Shown here in pieces: positions 58,812 through 64,000 of a stretch of DNA of 64,000 nucleotides (within the stretch, counting starts at the first letter, position 1; each line of letters opens with the position of its first letter). The position numbers and the translations under genes were made by a program. Where the stretch lies: the NCBI RefSeq assembly GCF_019091455.1, contig NZ_JAGXJN010000036.1, positions 1 through 64,000 on the forward strand, read 5' to 3'. Source of the stretch: Chitinophaga sp. GbtcB8. Its GTDB lineage: Bacteria; Bacteroidota; Bacteroidia; Chitinophagales; Chitinophagaceae. The notes under the pieces are model-generated. The model saw only the letters and a program-made list of their open reading frames with translations, was not told the DNA's origin and made no database searches.

Positions 58812-58838
58812 TGCAGGAAGTAAGAAAAAAACAATTCA

Positions 58839-60461
58839 ATGAAAAAAACACTCATCATAATCGTTTTCGCTGTAGGACTGTTTGCCTGCCGTAAACTGGA
58901 CCAGCCCATTACACGCGAGTTTACGGAAACAGCCTACTGGCGAGATACACAGGATGCGCTGGATGCTCTCTCCGCCTGTTATGAGCATTTATCCAAAACG
59001 GATTATTTCTTTGGCGACGATGGCCTCAGCGATAATGCCTACGTAAATGGCGTTGGCTTCCAGAACGTAACAGCCATTGCCAATGGCGGGTACGACCCGT
59101 CTAACGCACGCGTAAAGGATACCTGGGGCTATTACTTCACCACCATCCGCCGCTGTAATCTTTTAACAGAGAATATAGATAAGGTGCCAAAGCTGGACAG
59201 CACGCTTAAGCACCGCATCACCGCAGAAGCCCGCTTTATACGTGCCTACGCTTATTTTCAGCTGGCCACCTGGTATGGCGATGTACCTTTTTTCACCAAT
59301 GTGATCTCTATTGACGAATCACGCACTATTAACCGCACAGCAAAGAACAGCATCATCCAGTTTGTATTGAGTGAGCTGAACGCCATCCGTGCAGACCTAC
59401 CGGTGAATAACTACTCCGGCAGCAGCGGGTATGCGGATAAGGACAAAGGCCGGATAACCCGTGGCGCCGCCATAGCCTTCAGCGCCCGCGTACACCTGTA
59501 CAACGGCGAATGGCAGGCCGTTGTAAGCGACTGTGAGCTGCTTATTAACAAAACAGAGAACGGCACTTACGGCTTAATGGATGATTATGCCAGCATTTTC
59601 ACTGTGGGCAATGAGTATAACAAAGAAGTGGTGCTTGACCTGCAATATGGCGGCGGCCGCACTTACGATGTGCTGCGCAGCTTTATGCCGCAAACCGTGG
59701 CCCTGTTAAGAAGTGTGCTGGTACCCACGCAGGACCTGGTGGATGATTACGTGATGACGAATGGTAAAGGCATTAAGGAAGCAGGTTCCGGTTATAATGA
59801 AAATGATCCCTACACCAACCGCGATCCCCGCTTTAATGCCACCATCCTGCATCATGGCTCTACGGTAACGGATTTTAACGGTGTAGTGCAAACCATTCTT
59901 ACACAGCCAGGCTCCAACCCGGCCACCAATACTGTTGACGATCAGGGCGCCTCTCCCACCGGTTACTATTTTTATAAATATTACGACCGTACCTCCACCA
60001 ACTACCAGTCCGGCTTAAACCTCATCCTCATCCGCTATGCCGATGTATTGCTGATGTATGCAGAGGCCAAGAACGAGCTGGCCCAGCTGGATGCCAATGT
60101 ATGGAACAATACCATCCGCGCATTGCGGGTACGCGCCAAGTTCACGGATGCCGGCGCTACTGAGTTCAATGCCGCTTTAACACAGGAGCAGCTGCGTACG
60201 GTTGTGCGCCGTGAAAGGCGCGCTGAGCTGGCATTTGAAGGGCTGCGTGTGTACGACATACGCCGCTGGAAAATTGCAGATCAGGTGCTGGCAAAACCGG
60301 TAAGAGGTATTAAGGTAACGTCCGGCGCGTTCAACCGGGATCCCAATGGTTATATCATTGTGGCAAACCGCACGTTCACTAATCCAAAACACTACCTGTG
60401 GCCGGTGCCTACATTTGAACGCGATCAGAACAAAAATCTTTCACAAAACCAGGGTTGGTAA
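58839..60461 (+). CDS. SusD/RagB-family surface lipoprotein
   Basis: The 540-residue lipoprotein has a signal ending GLFACRK (lipidated C17). SusD features include AEARFIRAYAYFQLATWYGDVPFF (about 128-151), the TPR-like region, and the C-terminal RADVLLMYAEAKNEL (about 394-408) and RRERRAELAFEGLRVYDIRRW. It caps the SusC barrel and binds glycan. The gap to susC is 27 bp, and to the SusE-like gene 18 bp, so the operon is tight. Confidence 0.95.
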   Translation: MKKTLIIIVFAVGLFACRKLDQPITREFTETAYWRDTQDALDALSACYEHLSKTDYFFGDDGLSDNAYVNGVGFQNVTAIANGGYDPSNARVKDTWGYYFTTIRRCNLLTENIDKVPKLDSTLKHRITAEARFIRAYAYFQLATWYGDVPFFTNVISIDESRTINRTAKNSIIQFVLSELNAIRADLPVNNYSGSSGYADKDKGRITRGAAIAFSARVHLYNGEWQAVVSDCELLINKTENGTYGLMDDYASIFTVGNEYNKEVVLDLQYGGGRTYDVLRSFMPQTVALLRSVLVPTQDLVDDYVMTNGKGIKEAGSGYNENDPYTNRDPRFNATILHHGSTVTDFNGVVQTILTQPGSNPATNTVDDQGASPTGYYFYKYYDRTSTNYQSGLNLILIRYADVLLMYAEAKNELAQLDANVWNNTIRALRVRAKFTDAGATEFNAALTQEQLRTVVRRERRAELAFEGLRVYDIRRWKIADQVLAKPVRGIKVTSGAFNRDPNGYIIVANRTFTNPKHYLWPVPTFERDQNKNLSQNQGW

Positions 60462-60479
60462 ACCTACAAATTCCCGTAT

Positions 60480-61625
60480 ATGCTTAAACGTATAGCTTTC
60501 ATATTTACCGCATTGCCCGCAGTAGCAGTTATGTTCCTGGGCAGCTGCAAAAAAGACGATTATAAGCTCAACACCAATATTAAACCGGTAGAGCACCTGG
60601 GTGCGCCGGCCGACAATAAATTCGTAAAGCTGCAGCCCGCTACCAGCGCCGCTGTTAGCTTTGAGTGGGACCAGGCCCGCGCAGAAGACGGCTCCCTGGT
60701 ACTATATGAAGTAGCCTTTGATAAAGAAGACGGCGACTTCTCCAAGCCCATTGCCAAATACACATCAGATGGTGGCGGCGTGCAGAACAAGCTGTCCCTT
60801 TCCCACAAGGAGCTGAACACCATAGCCAACAATGCCGGCATCCCTGCATTAGGCACCGGCAAGCTCAAATGGACGGTGCTGGCAGCCAAAGGGTACAACG
60901 TACAGCCGGCAGCTGAAAGCCGCATCCTGGAAGTAGAAAGGCCCAATGGTTTTGCAGAGATCCCGGTGGATGTATTCCTGACCGGCGAAGCTACAGAAGC
61001 AGGCGCCGACCTTTCCAAAGCCCTGCACCTGAAAAGCATCACCAGCGGCGTATTTGAAATTTATACTTCCCTGAAGGACGGTAAATACCAGTTCGTAGAC
61101 CGTAATACCGGTACCCCCGCCACGTATTCCCTGGATGGCGCTGTGCTGAAAGAAGGCGGCGAAACCACGCAAAGCGGCGGCACTAAAGTGTACCGGATCC
61201 GTCTGGACTTTAACAACACTACCGGCACCATGACAGAGATCACCGGTATGGGATTATGGTTTGCACCGGATAATAAGATCCTGTTTAACCTTACTTATTC
61301 AGGCAATGGCACCTTTACAGCCAGCAACCAGGTTATAACCTTTAAGCAGGAATCCTGGGGCCGTGATGAGCGCTATAAGTTCCGTATGAATGTGAAGTCA
61401 GCAGACGGTACTGCCGGTGAAGAATGGCTGGGCAGCTCCAATGCAGATAACAGCCGCCCCACAAGCGCTACACCGCTTAGTTTCTGGCAGCTTTATCCCA
61501 TAGCTAACAACGATCAGTGGAACTATTGTTACAAGTTCCAGACAGAGGTAGATACCAAGAACTGTGATGTAAAAATGTACTTCCAGGCAGACAAGGCTTA
61601 TACCCACGAAATAATTGTATTGTAA
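60480..61625 (+). CDS. SusE-like outer-membrane lipoprotein
   Basis: The 381-residue lipoprotein has signal MLKRIAFIFTALPAVAVMFL and lipobox GSC (C23). An N-terminal SusE Ig-like domain (about 40-135: VSFEWDQARAEDGSLVLYEV, KLKWTVLAAKGYNV) is followed by two beta domains with FEIYTSLKDGKYQFVDR. The overall layout matches SusE/SusF surface glycan-binding proteins. It probably holds mannan at the surface for the GH76 enzyme. Function inferred from position and the SusE domain. Confidence 0.85.
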   Translation: MLKRIAFIFTALPAVAVMFLGSCKKDDYKLNTNIKPVEHLGAPADNKFVKLQPATSAAVSFEWDQARAEDGSLVLYEVAFDKEDGDFSKPIAKYTSDGGGVQNKLSLSHKELNTIANNAGIPALGTGKLKWTVLAAKGYNVQPAAESRILEVERPNGFAEIPVDVFLTGEATEAGADLSKALHLKSITSGVFEIYTSLKDGKYQFVDRNTGTPATYSLDGAVLKEGGETTQSGGTKVYRIRLDFNNTTGTMTEITGMGLWFAPDNKILFNLTYSGNGTFTASNQVITFKQESWGRDERYKFRMNVKSADGTAGEEWLGSSNADNSRPTSATPLSFWQLYPIANNDQWNYCYKFQTEVDTKNCDVKMYFQADKAYTHEIIVL

Positions 61626-61642
61626 GCATCTGGGGGTTGATC

Positions 61643-61773
61643 AAAAAGAATGTAAAATCATAAATGTAAAATTTAAAATGTAAAAGTAGATTGCCACGAT
61701 ACCAGGTTCAGACTTATGTTCACGGTATTTCACTTTTACATTTATGATTTAAAATTTTACATTTTACATTCTT
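61643..61773. repeat. 7-bp tandem repeat, GTAAAAT class, two arms with shuffled units
   Basis: The left arm spans 61643-61687 and the right arm 61732-61776. Both arms, read in the same sense, begin AAAAAGAATGTAAA and end AATGTAAAAGT. Between these ends the words ATCATAA, ATGTAAA and ATTTAAA occur in different order: ATCATAA is the third unit on the left but the fifth on the right. The loop is 45 bp. It lies between the SusE-like and GH76 genes. Confidence 0.85.
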
Positions 61774-61818
61774 TTTGGTCGGCCTTCCTTCAACACTTTA
61801 AACTTTTAATTCAGAATC

Positions 61819-62982
61819 ATGATCGCTTTACAACGTTTGCTGGCGCCTTGCATGCTGCTGCTGTCCGTTACCTGGGTCTCCTGCCTGAAAGAGCCGGTAG
61901 ATGAAGGTCCCGGCCCGGGCGCAGGCAAAGCCACCTATAAATATGACTGGCCTGCCATTGCAGATTCTGCACAGGCCTCGCTCACCGCTAATTTTTATAA
62001 CGCCAACGGTAAATATTTTAATAAAAATAATGCCGGTGATGTAACCTTTAACTACTGGCCGCAGGCCCATGCGCTGGATGTGCTGGTAGATGGTTACCTG
62101 CGCAAGAACGACGCCGCCGTTAAAACCCGTATGACCGACCTGCTGGATGGTGTAAAGGCAAAGAATGGCAACACCTACATCAATCATTTTTATGATGATA
62201 TGGAGTGGATGACACTGGCCTGCCTGCGCGCTTATGAAGCCACCGGCGACGACCGTTTTAAAGCCACCGCACAGGAGCTTTGGAATGATATTAAAGGCGG
62301 CTGGGACCTGGTATGGGGCGGCGGCATACACTGGAATAAAGACAAATCAAAGAACTATAAGAACACACCCGCCAATGCACCGGCCTGTATTATTGCCGCC
62401 CGTATGTACCAGGTTACGCAGGACCCTGCAGACATGGACTGGGCAAAGAAAATTTACCAGTGGCAAAAAACCACGCTGGTAGATCCTGCATCCGGCCTGG
62501 TATACGATGGTATTAACCAGGATGGCAGCGGTACGGTGAATAAAGACTGGAAGTTCACCTACAACCAGGGCGTGTTCATTGGCGCCGGTATAGAGCTGTA
62601 TAAGCTCACCGGTGAGCAGGGCTATTTGAATGATGCATTGAAAACAGCCAACAACTCCCTCACCGGCGATTTCACTAAAAGCAATGTTCTTAAAGATGAA
62701 GGCCAGGGTGATGGCGGTTTATTCAAAGGCGTACTGGTACGTTATCTTATGCTGCTGATCACAGATGGTGACCTGGGCAGCACGGATAAAACCAGGTTTG
62801 CCAGCTTTTTACAGCTGAATGCGCAAACACTGTGGCTGCAGGGCACCGCCCGCCCGCAGGTGCTCTTCAGCCCCAACTGGACGAGCGTTATTACCACCAC
62901 TGATCTTACCACGCAGTTAAGTGGTACTATGGTGCTGGAAGCAGCTGCAAGGCTGAAAGAAATGGGTCTCATAGACAACTAG
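61819..62982 (+). CDS. GH76 family endo-alpha-1,6-mannanase-type lipoprotein
   Basis: The 387-residue lipoprotein has a signal ending WVSC (C22). The (alpha/alpha)6 barrel of GH76 is recognised by NYWPQAHALDVLVDGYLR (about 78-95) and the catalytic pair D126-D127 in NHFYDDMEWM. WGGGIHWN and TYNQGVFIGAGIELY (around 237-251) are further family motifs. GH76 enzymes cut the alpha-1,6 backbone of fungal or mycobacterial-type mannans. As the last gene of the sus-like locus it defines the substrate as alpha-mannan. A strong terminator follows. Confidence 0.9.
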   Translation: MIALQRLLAPCMLLLSVTWVSCLKEPVDEGPGPGAGKATYKYDWPAIADSAQASLTANFYNANGKYFNKNNAGDVTFNYWPQAHALDVLVDGYLRKNDAAVKTRMTDLLDGVKAKNGNTYINHFYDDMEWMTLACLRAYEATGDDRFKATAQELWNDIKGGWDLVWGGGIHWNKDKSKNYKNTPANAPACIIAARMYQVTQDPADMDWAKKIYQWQKTTLVDPASGLVYDGINQDGSGTVNKDWKFTYNQGVFIGAGIELYKLTGEQGYLNDALKTANNSLTGDFTKSNVLKDEGQGDGGLFKGVLVRYLMLLITDGDLGSTDKTRFASFLQLNAQTLWLQGTARPQVLFSPNWTSVITTTDLTTQLSGTMVLEAAARLKEMGLIDN

Positions 62983-62988
62983 ACATAT

Positions 62989-63025
62989 AAGACCCGGCAG
63001 GGGTGGAAACCTGCCGGTCTTTTTT
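62989..63025 (+). terminator. terminator of the polysaccharide utilisation locus
   Basis: GACCCGGCAGG (62991-63001) pairs with CCTGCCGGTC (63010-63019), with one bulged base, followed by six T (63020-63025). Confidence 0.85.
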
Positions 63026-63121
63026 AATTCAGCACATCAATACCAGCTTTTCATCCATCGGTAAGCGTTTTTCATAGGTTTATGCAGTAATAACCGCCTT
63101 TTTTACGATTTTTGAAATCGC

Positions 63122-64000
63122 ATGAGCCGGTTTTTACTGCATATTTTATTCTGGGTAGTGTACCTGCTGCAGGATTCCTTACTGCAATTTTTGTGGGTAG
63201 CCCCCGCCATTCCGCAGGTACCGGAAGGCAAAGCCTTTGTAATGGCTGTTATGGCCGGCATAGCCGCCGGTATCCCTAAAATGATCTTCGTCTATTTTAT
63301 CCTGTGCTTTTCCATGAACAGGATCCTGAAAGAAGGCAGCCGCATCTGGCTGGAAGCCCTTTATATTACCCTGGTGTTTATAGTAGTGCTTATCTTTTAC
63401 CGCGCTGTATTTTCCTATTATGTATACATGAATATTTACCACGGTTTGCTGAAACCCTCGCCTATGTTTGGCGGCAGCAGCCTGATGGTAGCCCTTATGG
63501 ACTTTGGTTTTGTAACCGGCACCGCTGTTACGCTGCACCTGCTGCGCAAACAGCTTACCAGCAAAGAGCGGGAAAAAAACCTGGTGAAAGAAAAACTGGA
63601 AACAGAGCTTAAGTTCCTGCGCAACCAAACCAACCCGCACTTTTTATTCAATACGCTGAACAACATTTATGTGCTGGCCCGCAAAAAATCAGACCTCACC
63701 GCAGAAATTGTAATGAAGCTGTCCAAGCTGCTGCGCTTTATGCTGTATGAAACCAGCAAAACTTTTATACCCGTAGCGGATGAAATAAAAATGCTGGATG
63801 ATTATTTAGAGCTGGAAAAGATCCGCTATAACGACCGCCTGACCATTACTTTTGAAAAAGAGATCGACAATGGCGCCTATCCTCTGGCGCCCCTGCTGCT
63901 GCTGCCTTTTGTGGAAAATGCATTTAAACACGGCGTTAGTGAATCACGGTTTGATTCTTTTATTTACATTGATATTAAATTACAGGAAGGCCGCCTCACT
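63122..64000 (+). CDS. LytS-type sensor histidine kinase, partial
   Basis: The frame starts at ATG 63122 and is open to the right edge (293 codons seen, no stop). It has four or more hydrophobic helices in the first about 145 residues (FLLHILFWVVYLLQ; MIFVYFILCF; LYITLVFIVVLIFY). The His_kinase domain follows with LKFLRNQTNPHFLFNTLNNIY, the phosphoacceptor H being in NPHFLFN, and PFVENAFKHGV, the ATP N-box. Kinases of this type pair with LytTR response regulators, which would lie beyond the window. The C-terminal G-box is missing because of truncation. Confidence 0.9.
   Translation, partial: MSRFLLHILFWVVYLLQDSLLQFLWVAPAIPQVPEGKAFVMAVMAGIAAGIPKMIFVYFILCFSMNRILKEGSRIWLEALYITLVFIVVLIFYRAVFSYYVYMNIYHGLLKPSPMFGGSSLMVALMDFGFVTGTAVTLHLLRKQLTSKEREKNLVKEKLETELKFLRNQTNPHFLFNTLNNIYVLARKKSDLTAEIVMKLSKLLRFMLYETSKTFIPVADEIKMLDDYLELEKIRYNDRLTITFEKEIDNGAYPLAPLLLLPFVENAFKHGVSESRFDSFIYIDIKLQEGRLT

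Overview
The window reads as chromosome of a soil-type member of the Bacteroidota, most like Chitinophaga or a close Chitinophagaceae relative. The evidence is SusC/SusD outer-membrane pairs, an ECF sigma/FecR regulatory pair, Bacteroidota-only families (DUF4382, DUF4294, DUF4295, DUF5723, DUF6122), bacillithiol genes, TAnnTTTG -7 promoter boxes and moderate GC. No rRNA, tRNA, CRISPR array, prophage or transposase was recognised.

Layout. 1-4000: topoisomerase IV genes parC (cut by the left edge) and parE, separated by a four-helix-bundle gene, a cupin and a DUF1835 protein. 4190-9870: two very small membrane proteins, a NarL-type response regulator with its large beta-propeller sensor kinase, and a BNR/YCF48-like protein. 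10175-19265: GH31 glucosidase, KGG stress protein, DUF4382 lipoprotein, glycogen branching enzyme and a DEAD-box helicase. 19460-22955: rimO, ftsY, DUF4295, rpmG and rpmB. 23250-26975: AhpD-like and AhpC-like peroxide defence, a beta-lactamase-fold hydrolase and bshB1. 27033-31520: an Endo H-like GH18 lipoprotein, a LacI regulator, small secreted proteins and a hydrolase. 31562-34603: cytochrome c maturation ccmF and ccmE. 34829-49796: mixed housekeeping and transport genes (arginase family, radical SAM, MFS, TSUP, TonB-like, folC, Nudix, bacillithiol transferase-like, ABC ATPase, CAP protein, fructose bisphosphatase, aspartate kinase). 49908-52642: a TonB-dependent receptor. 53552-62982: a polysaccharide utilisation locus (ECF sigma, FecR, SusC, SusD, SusE-like, GH76), predicted to act on alpha-mannan. 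63122-64000: a LytS-type sensor kinase cut by the right edge.

The most unusual structure lies between genes. About twenty intergenic loci carry degenerate tandem repeats with a strict 7-bp period. Only about five heptamer word classes are used (GCTTTTA-like, ATGGACC-like, AGATCTA-like, GTAAAAT-like, TAATTAC-like). Most loci have two arms in opposite orientation, and in the clearest cases the arms share the same heptamers in a different order. The longest array has 26 consecutive in-phase heptamers (13104-13285). Several arrays run into stop codons or sit against start codons, and a naive translation through them adds false N-terminal extensions to ftsY, the AhpD-like gene and the bacillithiol transferase gene. 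They resemble in principle the heptameric STRR repeats of cyanobacteria. I know of no described function for them in this phylum.

Start codons were moved inward from the longest frame where the longer start would translate a repeat array or place residues before a clear signal peptide or family N-terminus.
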